A DNA stretch of 64,000 bases from the NCBI GenBank assembly GCA_030685235.1, contig MU839187.1, forward strand, positions 62,001 to 126,000, given 5' to 3'. Under the pieces are notes generated by a model that saw only the letters and a list, made by a program, of their open reading frames with translations, was not told the origin of the DNA and made no database searches. A program made the translations under genes and the position numbers. This DNA is from Copromyces sp. CBS 386.78. Its lineage: Eukaryota > Ascomycota > Sordariomycetes > Sordariales > Sordariaceae. Shown here one piece after another: positions 1 through 10,862 of this stretch. How positions within the stretch are numbered: position 1 is the stretch's first letter; every line of letters begins with the position of its first letter.

Positions 1-2215
1 CGAGCAGGCCTTGCCAGCCGAAGTAATCCTCATGGTATTTCCCAAGCTCCTTATCCTGCTCAAGTCGCCTGATATGCTCCTTGGTAAGGATGAGCTGGCC
101 CTTTTCAACACCCGAGTCGCTGTTGTCTTCTTGCTCGACAGTGAACAACGGCCTCATGACTCTACCGGCATCGGAGAAAATCTTGAACTCTCTGTCACGA
201 ATGTCGCGAACCAGCGAAACCTCGAAGGAGATAATGTTCTTGCGTCTGAGGTTCTGCACAAGAGTGACCAGATGCTTGGGATCTTGGTGGACACCAACCC
301 AAGTACCGTTGACGAAAACCTTGGTGGCATTGGGATACCGCAAAGGCTCATACTCCTCCAACACTTCCATGTTTCTGGCAATCATGAACTCGATGATGGG
401 ATCGGCCAGCGTACCCACGGAGACGAAGCACATGAGAGACAAGTTCTTGACCAGACCGCAAGCCTGACCTTCTGGCGTTTCTGCTGGGCAGACCAAACCC
501 CAATGTGTGTTGTGCAACTGACGAGGCTTGGCAAGCTTGCCGTCACGACCAATGGGCGTGTTTGTACGACGCAAATGCGACAATGTCGAGGCGAACGTGT
601 ATCTGTTCAAGACCTGGGACACACCAGCAGTCGAGCTCATGGCCTTCTTCTGGTCACCCCAGTTACCGGTGGCGAGCGAGTACTTGAGACCGTTGGTAAG
701 AGTGGAGGCCTTGATACCAAGGGCGAGGGAGAAGTGCTTGTTGGTATCAACGCAGCGCTTCATGTAGCCCATCAGATCCTGAGTCAGGCGTCTCACGATG
801 CCACGGAAAAGCTTGGCCAGAAGGGGACCAGCCAAGTCAAGGCGCTTCTTACCGAAGTGATCACGATCATCGGTATCTCTGCGGCCAAGGACACACTGGA
901 GCAACTTGTGGACCATGTATCCAAGGAAGAAGGCCTTCCTGGTCTCGCAACCTTCAGACTGAGAGATATGGGGTAGCAGTTCCTTCTGGAGCATCTCCTT
1001 TGCAGCCTTGACACGACTGTTGCGGTTCGCTCCCGTGTTACCGTTACCACGCTTGCCGATGTAATCCAGAGCGACCTCACGGTCCTGGATGCAGAAGGCC
1101 TCCTCAATGCAGGGACGAAGGGCTTCCAGCATTTGACTGTCCCGACGGTCGTAGCAGATGTGGTTGAGAATATCCTCGTCGGACACAACGCCCAAAGCAC
1201 GGAACACAATGGCGAGAGAGACCTCCTCCTTAACGTACGGCAGGGTGACGCTGACAGTGTTGGCCAAACGACCCTTGTTCTGGTCGGCCTTGGTGTGCAG
1301 CCTCATCTGGAGAGAGGAGATGAGACGGGAACCCTTCTCGAGGGCACTGCGGATCTCAGCCTGGTACGAGACACTACCGCCAGGGGGCTTCTTGAAGACC
1401 TGAACGATGTTGGCGGCAGAGCGCTCTTGGGCAATCAAGACCTTCTCACTGCCGTTGATGATGAAATAACCACCCTGGTCGTAAGGGCACTCGTTGAGGG
1501 TGAACAAGGACTCGTCGTCCTCCATGTAAAGGTGGCAAATTTTGGACTTGACCATGATGGGAATCTTGCCAAGGAAGAGGTATCCCTTGAGGTTCTCCGG
1601 GTTGATTTTGTCGTCCTTGGGTGGCTCTGGTGGCGCACTCTCCTCCTCAAGCCAGCGCAGAACAGTCGGGTGCTCGCCGGTTCGGGCCATGTGGTCGTGC
1701 TCGTCATCGGTCAGCTGGTTAAGGGGCTTCTTTTCGCTAACTGCGATACGGGCGCGCTTGGTGACCTTGCAGTAGATGGGAGCCGAGTAGGTCAGATTGC
1801 GGTCACGGCATTCGTACGGAAGAAGACTGATAGTCTCGCCCGTGGCTTCGGTGAGCGTCGGCCTGGAAATGATGATCTCTCCGAAATGAACGTCGTATCT
1901 GCGCAGAATGATGTCTCTGCCATCGTCGTCGCCTGGGCTTGGGTGGTCCAGGGTGAGATCGGCATACTCGTCTATTAGAGATTGCACTGTGTCTGTTGTG
2001 AACTCGTTGAAAGAATCGATCTGCTGGGACACGAGGCCCTTGAGGTCGAAGTAAGAAGAAATGACTTCCCACGAATCCTCGGGCGTGATGGCGTTAGGGT
2101 CGGAACCGTCATCCTCGTCGTCGAAAGTGGAGAGGTTCTCGTAGTTGTCATCGTTGTCGTATGTGTCCCCATAGCCGCCATAGCTCTGGCTGCCGTCCTT
2201 TGCGTAGGCGGCCAT
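1..2215 (-). CDS. rpb2: RNA polymerase II second-largest subunit (5' part)
   Basis: RPB2 forms one half of the RNA polymerase II active-centre cleft and works in the nucleus in mRNA synthesis. The frame is open from the ATG at 2215 to the window edge, giving about 738 codons with no intron; the full protein is usually about 1,250 residues, so the C-terminal part (hybrid-binding and clamp) lies outside. The start is followed by an acidic, Gly/Tyr/Asp-rich head. Family landmarks include NGSEKVLIAQER (lobe region) and PAETPEGQACGLVKN near residue 575, the universal beta-subunit signature. Codon frame was checked at residues 80 and 732 and stays in register. Long open frames on the opposite strand mirror its codons and are not genes. 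Identification is certain at family level; RPB2 rather than RPA2/RPC2 rests on overall resemblance. Confidence 0.96.
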   Translation of the reverse strand, partial: MAAYAKDGSQSYGGYGDTYDNDDNYENLSTFDDEDDGSDPNAITPEDSWEVISSYFDLKGLVSQQIDSFNEFTTDTVQSLIDEYADLTLDHPSPGDDDGRDIILRRYDVHFGEIIISRPTLTEATGETISLLPYECRDRNLTYSAPIYCKVTKRARIAVSEKKPLNQLTDDEHDHMARTGEHPTVLRWLEEESAPPEPPKDDKINPENLKGYLFLGKIPIMVKSKICHLYMEDDESLFTLNECPYDQGGYFIINGSEKVLIAQERSAANIVQVFKKPPGGSVSYQAEIRSALEKGSRLISSLQMRLHTKADQNKGRLANTVSVTLPYVKEEVSLAIVFRALGVVSDEDILNHICYDRRDSQMLEALRPCIEEAFCIQDREVALDYIGKRGNGNTGANRNSRVKAAKEMLQKELLPHISQSEGCETRKAFFLGYMVHKLLQCVLGRRDTDDRDHFGKKRLDLAGPLLAKLFRGIVRRLTQDLMGYMKRCVDTNKHFSLALGIKASTLTNGLKYSLATGNWGDQKKAMSSTAGVSQVLNRYTFASTLSHLRRTNTPIGRDGKLAKPRQLHNTHWGLVCPAETPEGQACGLVKNLSLMCFVSVGTLADPIIEFMIARNMEVLEEYEPLRYPNATKVFVNGTWVGVHQDPKHLVTLVQNLRRKNIISFEVSLVRDIRDREFKIFSDAGRVMRPLFTVEQEDNSDSGVEKGQLILTKEHIRRLEQDKELGKYHEDYFGWQGLL

Positions 2216-5200
2216 CTTGCAAATCAGCAAGGCGAGCGGTGCAGGTTATTTGGCGGACGGGCTAGGAGTTAGTTGTCGAACGGACTGAGAGTCGGCTGAT
2301 CAAGAATCGATAAATCGTAGATGGATGGTGAATGGCGGACCGCGTGAATGGTGGCGGTCGGTGGCGGGGTATGTGAATGAAATATTCGACCGGGGAATCG
2401 GCAGGCACTAGACTAGGCGGTAACGCGACGACAGCGTCTTGGGTCTAGCCACTGTTTGGGTATCCGGAGTCGATTAAAGAGAAGACAGCGGCCGGTCGGA
2501 TGCCGAGAACGAATCGAAGAGACCGAAAGGAAGCAAAAAAGGTACCGCGGCTAGTGGTGGCCGGCGATGGTGGTAGGGAATGGTCGATGATCAGTCGCGC
2601 ATCTACAGCTCGTCACTTTTCGGATTTTCCTTGTCGATGTCGGAACGCGACGTTGCACTCTTTGCCGCTTCAAAGAGATGCAGATTAACGGATCGAGTCA
2701 ATCGATGACTTGTTCGAGAATGGAAGCAGCACAACAGAGACGTCGACGGCGGCTGCTGGAAGCGGCGGGGTTGGGAGGACAACACGCGTGGGAGGTCGCG
2801 ATGTTGGTTTGAGGAGGTGGTGATGGTGGTTTGGGGAAAGTGGTGGACGCCAGCGAGGGACGGAGAGTGCCACTCCAAAATCCCAAGGCAAGGCCAGACG
2901 TGGTTGCTGCTGGCAAGCGCAGACTGGAACAAAGTCAAGCTCCAGGCGGCGAGGCCAGAAGTGGATCTCAAAGTGGCCGTTTCAGCAGCATGATTGGTTG
3001 GACTGTCCACTGCAGCCTTAGTAATACACCGCAGCGTCCATTCACCCACGTCCCCCGCCAAATCCGGCCGGCAATGAAGAGTGCTGCAAGGTGCGGGAAA
3101 CAGACAGGCCACGCACTGACCACCTCACCGCAATGCGTCTTGGTAGTGGAACTTTGTTTGGGCGACACTTCTTCTACCAACCTTCGACGTTTGCAAGTAA
3201 ACTCGACGTATCTCCTTTTATGCTATTGTCTGCCACTCTTATCCTTTGCTTCTCAGTCATGTTTCCAATCTTCTTTCCTCCTTCGTCCTGCGAAATTTTT
3301 TATTTTTTTTTCGCCGGGCTTTGGAAGGTTAGACGTAGCGGGACTAGCAGACACGCCAACATGGATCGTTGCGTCCAGATTATCAACCTCGGAGACTCCA
3401 GAGAGCGACCCAGGCAATTCTTCAAACGACATGCCAACAACTCAAATGAGATGGAAGCACTCGCCATCCTTCTTTGGATCCAAACCTTGAGGACTTACGC
3501 TCTTGGGTTGTCGTGAAAATAAAGCGGACGCGTTACAGTCAGTACAATACATCTTGGGTATACTCATTTTACGCATCCAAGTGTCTTTCTTATACCTCTG
3601 AACTCAATCTCTAGGTAGTCCAACTAAAGGGAAGCGTAATGGACTGTCCATATTCGGTATACTTTACAGCCACTTCGCAACCCTCATTTGCTTCCAACCT
3701 CTTCAATGACAATACCAACGAACACCATAATGACAGCAGCATATGCAAATGTCGCGGCGAACACGTTGTCCACCGATTCTAAGCACACCGACACTAAAAT
3801 GCCAAATGCACTGACGTATCCCGTTGCGACACCCAACGATTGTATTGTCAATGCACATCAAGCCCATTGGTTACGGGCATGGTTCTAACAAGACACTGAC
3901 AGTTACGAAAAAGCCAACCTCAAGTTTGATGAGCGGTGCCGCGACTATGGCAGACGCAGACGACCGGGTCGTACACCGATTCTGAGCAGCCGGGCACCCG
4001 CAACCTCGTCATCGAGTATCCTGTCACAGGCACTCGTCGATCTTATGTAATGGTCATAAGAAGCGTGCCCAAAGTTATAAAACCCAAGTAGGCTTTCGGG
4101 AATGCATAGACTCGAAGCAATGTCAACGTGTCGTGAATCTCGGCCTACTCATAAAGGAACTCCACACCAGCGACGAGAAAACAACAGGACGATGCGCTTA
4201 GAGGACAGTCAGAAAGCGAGGGTCCTCCATGCCATCATCGGGCTCGGGCGTCTGTCGGAGAGATATGTCGAGGATATTCCGTGGGTGGTTACAAGGGATG
4301 AGTGGGTAAATGTATGCCGACTACCGGTCGGCGTGGCAATTTCATCATCTGGGTCGCTTTCACGCGGCCGAGATCCAATCTTCAAAAGCTGGAGACACTT
4401 AAGCTCACACCATATCTCAATATATATGGTACTATTTCTCAAGCCCTAATACAGCATTGTAGTGACCTCTGTATCCCCCATCAATTCTCGTCAACTCATG
4501 AATTCTCGGATATTTTCACTGATCATCGAACCCTTTTTACCATCATCAACCTACCCTTGTGGGCCCACATTGACTCACTGGTTTAATAATTTATTCTCTG
4601 ATTGATTCCTGTTTACGAACCTTGGATGAAGTTAAAGGGACGAGAGACATAGATGGCGGGCATACAGTACCTTAGAGAGGTACCTTAGGTTGTACATGCA
4701 GCTGATGTGATAAGATAACGATAACGATACCTTATCGATAAGTGCCAATAGCAGCCGCCGTCTCCACAAATGCTTCGGTGTGCCCCTGTCCAGACTCCAA
4801 CCGCGCTTTCCCGTCATGCTCGCGTGCACCTGCCGTTGTTCAACTTCACCTCATTCCCTTTGATCGCGAGTTCTTTCCTCAAACATCTAACTATAAGGCA
4901 GCGTGGGACATTTGAGCCTCCTAGGTCCCCAGCGACTTCCCAGTTTGATCCCAAGCTTGCCACTACCAAAAGGGAGCGTCCTTCAAGTTGCAGGGGAGAT
5001 GCAAGTGCTATTCATCCAGACGCATCGAGTCGAAGTCGACAACACCTCATCATCAACACACTCCGGCTCAATATCCCGAGTAGGCTTCACAATCCTCCTC
5101 AACTCAGATCCCCTGGTGCTCCGTTGCTTTGAACTGGGCTGACTCCATGCACCCACTCTACATGTTTGTTTTACCCAATTCGACAACCACCCATGATCAC

Positions 5201-5845
5201 AACGTGTCGCTCTTCTCTTCGTACGTCATGTGAACCACGCATCGCCAGTGCAGGACTTCCAATTCGCGGCAGATCAATGGCCTCATGGGGTAAACTCTCC
5301 GCTAGAAACATCGTCAAGGAACCCGTTCCGCAGTTCCGTCTAGATGGAGCGCCGACACTCGGCTAGGGTAGCATCGCTGTCTTCTTGGAGGGTTTACGTC
5401 CCGGGGCATCAGCCACTCACCGTCATCGACCGCACCGCGAAACTCAGAATTTGTTCTTCGGGGCCCAGATTTGCCGCTCGCTATCCCACGATACTCAGGA
5501 TCTGCTGTACCCCAGACATCCATCATCACCATAGTACTCAGATTACCGGTACCCAGCGCAACCATCTTACGTCTGTACCCGCGCTCACTTGCCTGTTCCT
5601 TGCATCGCCATATCCAACCTGCCGTGTTGGGGATAATATTGTCATGATTTCGGCCGCCAGAAACCGCCATTGTTCGAGCCACTCGGCTGCCCACATATCC
5701 AGGATATGCCCCCGGTTCTGGAGAGGTGCCGGGTAATTACAAGCGAGTCTATGGATGGGCGAAGTACTATAAGAGGGCAGCTTGGACCCTTTGCCTACCA
5801 CTAGAATTTCCAGATCAGGCTTTTACACCTCAGACAAGATACAAT
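2216..5845. other. Intergenic region between rpb2 and GH45 gene
   Basis: About 3.6 kb between two divergently pointing genes. It must hold both promoters. Open frames here are short, have irregular composition and no recognisable domain. The first 800 bases upstream of rpb2 are GC-rich and pyrimidine/purine skewed. I see no tRNA, repeat array or convincing gene. Confidence 0.5.
5768..5773 (+). promoter_or_regulatory. TATA box of the GH45 gene
   Basis: TATAAG lies 78 bases before the endoglucanase ATG, inside CTATAAGAGGG. A strong TATA element fits an inducible, highly expressed secreted-enzyme gene. Confidence 0.55.
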
Positions 5846-6608
5846 ATGCGTTCTTCCACTATTCTGCAAACCGGCCTGGTGGCCGCTCTTCCCTTCGCCG
5901 TCCAGGCCGCCTCTGGATCCGGCAGGTCCACCAGATATTGGGACTGCTGCAAACCATCTTGTGCCTGGTCCGGCAAGGCTTCTGTCAGCAAACCTGTCCT
6001 CGCCTGCGATGCAAACAACAACCCTTTGAGCGACCCCAACGTCAAGTCGGGCTGTGATGGCGGTTCCGCGTACACCTGTGCCAACAATTCTCCCTGGGCA
6101 GTGAACGACCAGCTGGCCTACGGCTTCGCAGCCACGAAACTTAGCGGAGGAACTGAGTCATCTTGGTGCTGCGCTTGTTATGCGTGAGTTCCATTTGTAC
6201 CACGGGAGTATGATTCGAAGACTGACCATTATTTACTCCAGCCTTACATTCACTTCGGGTCCTGTTACTGGCAAGACTTTGGTCGTCCAGTCTACCAGTA
6301 CCGGTGGTGATCTTGGCTCCAATCATTTCGACCTTAACATGCCCGGTGGAGGCGTCGGCCTGTTTGACGGTTGCAAACGGGAGTTTGGCGGTCTCCCTGG
6401 CGCCCAGTACGGCGGCATCAGCTCTCGCAGCGAGTGCGACTCCTTCCCGGCCGCGCTCAAGCCCGGCTGCCAGTGGCGCTTCGACTGGTTCAAGAACGCC
6501 GACAACCCGGAGTTCACCTTCAAGCAAGTCCAATGCCCGTCCGAGCTCACATCTCGCACCGGTTGCAAGCGAAACGACGACTCCCAATTCCCCGCCTTCA
6601 GCAGATAA
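5846..6608 (+). CDS. gh45-1: GH45 endoglucanase, catalytic core only
   Basis: A secreted endo-1,4-beta-glucanase that cleaves internal bonds in cellulose by inversion. Exon 1 is 5846-6183 and exon 2 is 6242-6608; the 58-nt intron starts GTGAGT and ends TCCAG. The product is 234 residues. Residues 1-21 are a signal peptide ending FAVQAA. The mature chain opens with [14 protein letters not shown], which carries one catalytic Asp, and [12 protein letters not shown] carries the second. Cysteines are numerous, as in this disulfide-rich family. The catalytic domain is complete, but the frame ends FPAFSR then TAA exactly where the Ser/Thr/Pro linker should begin, and a CBM1-like sequence follows in another frame. 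The activity is probably retained with weaker cellulose binding. A TATA box lies upstream. Confidence 0.92.
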
Positions 6609-6756
6609 GTACGCTCAGTGTGGCGGTTCGGGATGGTCTGGTTGCACCAAGTGCCCGTCTGGATCGACCTGCACGGCCATCAACGACTGCTATCACCAAT
6701 GTGTCTCAGTAGTACCAAGTGGTATGAAGGATGATGGTGGCTCGAGGTGCGAGTGA
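6604..6756 (+). pseudogene. Out-of-frame CBM1 cellulose-binding module remnant
   Basis: Directly overlapping the GH45 stop, the +1 frame encodes [13 protein letters not shown], then CPSGSTC and INDCYHQC, which is a nearly complete fungal type-1 cellulose-binding module. It has no start codon of its own and no linker. One of the usual stacking aromatics in NDYYxQC is Cys here, and the frame runs past the usual C-terminus to a later stop. This indicates that a deletion removed the linker, shifted the frame, and left the module free to decay. Confidence 0.8.
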
Positions 6757-7976
6757 GGAATCGGTAGACAGCACGATCTTCGACTACAATCTATCAAGGC
6801 CGTGGTCTTTGTTTCTCACACATACTTTGAATTGCATTATAATGTTCGTTGCATCATTTCTCCGAATCGTGAGTTCCGGACGTAGGCCGGGTCACATGCT
6901 CATCGCGGACGTTGCCAAATATCGCCGACTGCTCCCATCAACGACTAGATGCATTGCGAAGAGAGGAAAGTTGTGCCGTCAGAATTAGTAACCTGAGGGT
7001 TGATCAACTCCACTACCTTTGTTTCAGAGGAAGGAACATTTTGCACCCTGTCATTATGTGACTTTTTTGATGGTGGTAAGCCGCTACCTCAGGGTAAACC
7101 CCAAAATCACTAGCATCTCGCGCCTTCCGCGGCTTGCTCAGGCCATGCATGGTAGAGACATTGATTGGGCAAGTGCTTAGAGCAAGAACGAGTCCCACGA
7201 GGGCATCGAGATGGTCTTAGGTGGGGAAGGTGCTTTCGTTCAACGGGGTTATTTGGGTAGAAGACAGGTGCGATCGTGCGGGATTTGGAGGATGGAAACG
7301 GGTGGGAGCTCTCCTCGTTCTCTCACTCACTCATCTCAGCCTTGATCACACTCCCATCCTGCTTTTATTTTCTCACTGCCTGCCATCCTATCTGCCGCTC
7401 GACCCGAGGCACTTTGACGACATGTCCCGCCTGTTTGCCTTTTATTTTCTTTACAAACCTAGGCTTGAGTGGAAAACCCTGGGTCAAGTGTCCATATTTT
7501 GCAGTTACCCAACTTTACAGTCATCTCCCTCACTAACATCTCTTCAGTTCGCGCGTTCAATCACTTTCAATTATATACTAATGGGAGCAAAACGTTTTCT
7601 GTTGACGATCCCAAGATTCAATTTTCCATGAGAGAAATGCTAATCTAGCTGATGTCCAGGACCAAAGTCTTATAAGACTCAAAGTGTGCGTCCACACTTG
7701 AGAGCCAGACTTTGCCGCCCCCGAAATACCAATGAACCTCGTCTCCTTTTCTGCGGAAGCGCTTCCTAATCCACTAACTCTTTTGATCCTTCACGTCCAA
7801 AACAATCATATCTTCGAACCCCCTTCGGACCCAAACCGAAGTACCTCATCCCCATCCTGATGTTGGTTACCCGTGAGTGCCGCCGAGAGCTGGAGCACCT
7901 TGGTTAGCCATCTATCCCATCACTCGCTGCTTCGTGGCGAAGACTCACACTTCATAAAACATCTATCTCCATCTGC
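6757..7976. other. Intergenic, no gene seen
   Basis: Between the CBM1 remnant and the convergent small secreted protein gene. Open frames are short or of untypical composition. Two pyrimidine-rich stretches (about 7310-7420 and 7500-7560) resemble untranslated DNA. Confidence 0.45.
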
Positions 7977-8330
7977 TTAGAAGCTGGTGGGGACAGCGCG
8001 CTTGTTCTTCTCAACAATGGTGCCAATGGCAATGCCATCGACGACGGCAGCAGCCATAATGCCATCATCGGCGTCAGCAGCAGCCAAGCGGGGGTAATCG
8101 CAGTCCGAGGTCTGAGCGCCGCTGTTCTTGCAGCAGCTGCGGAAGTTGGACAAGTGCTCGGAGATGGAGCTGGCAGCGCAGTCGTTGCCATTGCGCCAGC
8201 TGCCGTTCTGCTGGTGGCAGCAGGCCTCGGAAGCGCCCTTGTTGAAGCCGCCGTTGGAGTTGAAGCACTTGCAGGCCTCAGCGCCGGCGAAGAAGGCTAT
8301 GGCCGAAAGGAGGATGGTGGAGAACTGCAT
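7977..8330 (-). CDS. Small secreted cysteine-rich protein
   Basis: A single-exon gene for 117 residues. I chose the ATG at 8330 because it opens MQFSTILLSAIAFFAGAEA, a clear signal peptide with an AEA cleavage motif; the frame stays open further upstream but only through low-complexity Ser/Arg sequence. The mature part begins CKCFNSNGG and has cysteine groups CKC, ACC, DC, SCC and DC, enough for about four disulfides, and then an Ala/Asp-rich C-terminal tail. The layout is that of fungal secreted effector-like or wall-associated small proteins. Function cannot be named. Confidence 0.75.
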   Translation of the reverse strand: MQFSTILLSAIAFFAGAEACKCFNSNGGFNKGASEACCHQQNGSWRNGNDCAASSISEHLSNFRSCCKNSGAQTSDCDYPRLAAADADDGIMAAAVVDGIAIGTIVEKNKRAVPTSF

Positions 8331-10862
8331 TTTGATGGTGGTGGTTGGTAAAGGGGTTTGGGTTGGGTTGTTGTGTTGTTGTTGTGAAGGTAAGAGAAGA
8401 TGTGATGATTGTGTTGATGATCTGGGTGAAGCAGATAAAGAGGAGGGAGAAGAGGCTTTTATAGACGATTTCTCTCCTCCATCCATATCATCATCAACAT
8501 ATTCATGACATCTTCTCCTTCTCCTCCTCCTACTTCTCCTCCTTGTCGTCACGAACCGTGCTGGCAGGCAGACATGCTCATCCAGCTCCAAGTCGACAAG
8601 CATCAGGATCCTGACGCCATGACGCCCAGAGGCAATGGTACGTAAAATTACCTACCGCATCTCTGGCCATGCAATATTCTACTCTCTGCCTGTTCACGAC
8701 CTGCCAGTTTGCAGCTCGATGGAACTGTTGGCTGACGCTGACAGCCGATCACCACTCTCTGCTTGCAACGTAGTGGTTAGCGAGTGTCAAGTGAATGACT
8801 TGAACCAACGGAGTTTTCACCATTGACCGGTGCGGAAAGTAGCGAGACAGGTGATTGGGTGGTAGCGGGAAACCAATAGAGTGAATGGCAACATCAACTC
8901 TCGGACTTACAACATCTCCTGAAGACTTCGGCTACCTGTTGGAACCTTCCTCATACGACTCAAAGGTCCGGGACACTGTGAGGCCCAAGTCCTTGCAGAC
9001 AAGCTGACATAGGAGCTCTCTAGTAAGTTGTTGATAGCTTACCATGCTTCAAATCAAGTCAACTATCAAGGTATGATCGTCGTCGAGTGTCTCTGCAGTT
9101 GGCCGTTGCCGTTGGGGCCACGGCATGTTAGTACAGGTAAGCAAAACTCGGACTTGGAGATGAAGTCAAAGCACTTCCACGGCGTGAGATATTGCACTCT
9201 AACAAACCACGTGATGCTTACGCAGGGTCTTTACTCTCACGGTGGAAGAAAGTCCAGATAGATGGCTTCATCTTCATTCCGGCTCATTTCATAGCAAGTC
9301 CACGAGCGACTACGTACTTGCGCCAACGTTTCTCGAATACTTCCAAAACCACTTCCAGGTAAGTTTGTACCCAATTTGACAGGTTCTATGATTAATTCCG
9401 CGCTAGTCACGGCAACAGGTCAGCCCCCGTTGCTCAGTTCTTGCTTGCCTTCACGGATTCAGCCGGAGCTTTCCCGGCTTGGGTAGCATGATCAATAAAC
9501 AACACGGATTCTTATCCTTGCCAGCAATAGAACCATCCGCGAGCCGCCCGCTATGCCACTCGTAGGGCGCAGGCAGGCAGGCTTCTCCGCCGGAGATGTA
9601 TGGCGCGTTGGTGGTTCCGTTTAAGTGAAGTTTTCTCGCTTGAACCTCGGATCAAGGTAGGCGAAGTAGCACCTATAACGTAAGATGCCGTCGCTAACAA
9701 GCTTCTGCCGTCACACCTGTCAGGTCTACAAAACCACAAGCAGCGAGTGGTCGAGGTACTGACAGTCGCAGATCTTGCAGACTATCAACGGCAATCCGAT
9801 CCTTCCATGACACGGCAGATAAGCAGCTGAACAAAGCCGGCATAAGTGCTGACGGGCGCAGTCGGCTTGAGTGACACGGCATGTGTCAACGGTCAATCCC
9901 CGGCCCGGCCCCGGTCAAAAAGCTTTGCGCTCCAAAGAAAAGCCGACATTCCTAACTTCCAGATATGAATGCATCGCCATGGCTTACATGATTGTGCCAA
10001 ACACCCTTGTGTCTTTCGAGAGTACTACCCACACCGTCGACTTTTAGGTTGGCTGGGCTGGCTGGCAGGGCTGGACGGTTACCTGGCGGATCTAGGGCGG
10101 CCGCCAAAACCTTGCAGGGCGTCATGATCTGAGATTCTGCAGGTGAAACCGTCATTCCGCAAGGCCTTTTACACACCATTCAATATGCTTAATTGATAGA
10201 ATCTCGACGCCATGCTTACCCCCAGGCACCTTGATGGCATCCTCGTATAGGACCAGGAATTCAGAGTCCAAATGCGGAAGGTGAGGTGAGACTTGCTTTC
10301 CTCGTACCATTCCGCTTCTAAGACCAATCAACTAACGAACTAGATAAAACATATGTCCAATCGTTAAACGAGAAGCTTATGATATGCCGTGTGCCTTGGC
10401 GTTTTTGTGAAGCGAGAAGACGAACCTGAAGAAAGCGAGAGCGACGTTGCGGCAAAGCGAAGTGGCGTTGACAGCAAAACTGGGGAGGACAAGGATTGTC
10501 AGCCAATTGGATTGGCGATTACACACAGTAGGTAATGCCAATGCTACCTCGCCATCCCAGAACAAAAGGGGTACACCCCGTCACACTATGGGAATGGAGA
10601 CTGTGCCACTCTTGGTACGGGGTATGCCAACGCTCGGCATCTCAAGTTCAGGACATGATCATCTCCCATTCTGCTGTCCTTTGCTGGTCGGCGTCGGCGT
10701 TCCGATTCCAGGGTGACCTTCTATCTGTCTCCCCCTATCCGCATATCCGACCTCGTCATATTCATTGGACCTTACTCCCTCTGAACCTGCCTGCTCGATA
10801 CATGTCCCCAGCGCATATTCACAACTGGACTACCTACACATGAGCAAAGGCACCCCCTAGCG
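8331..10862. other. Intergenic, no gene seen
   Basis: About 2.5 kb between divergently transcribed genes. The part next to the secreted-protein gene (8340-8560) is strongly strand-skewed with CTT/CTC runs, as in fungal promoters and leaders. No open frame has domain character. Confidence 0.5.

Noticed and set aside
11..1978. Two long plus-strand open frames (321 and 281 codons) across 11-976 and 1133-1978
   Set aside because: They mirror the codon frame of rpb2 on the other strand; no stops appear because of rpb2 codon bias. No domain of their own.
2831..3490. 219-codon plus-strand frame upstream of rpb2
   Set aside because: No domain, odd composition with a poly-Phe-like stretch from a T run, and sits in the promoter region.
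6540..6605. A mini-intron that would rejoin the GH45 core with CBM1
   Set aside because: Candidate donors (GTTGCA) are poor, the intron would be only about 40 nt and would remove conserved core residues.
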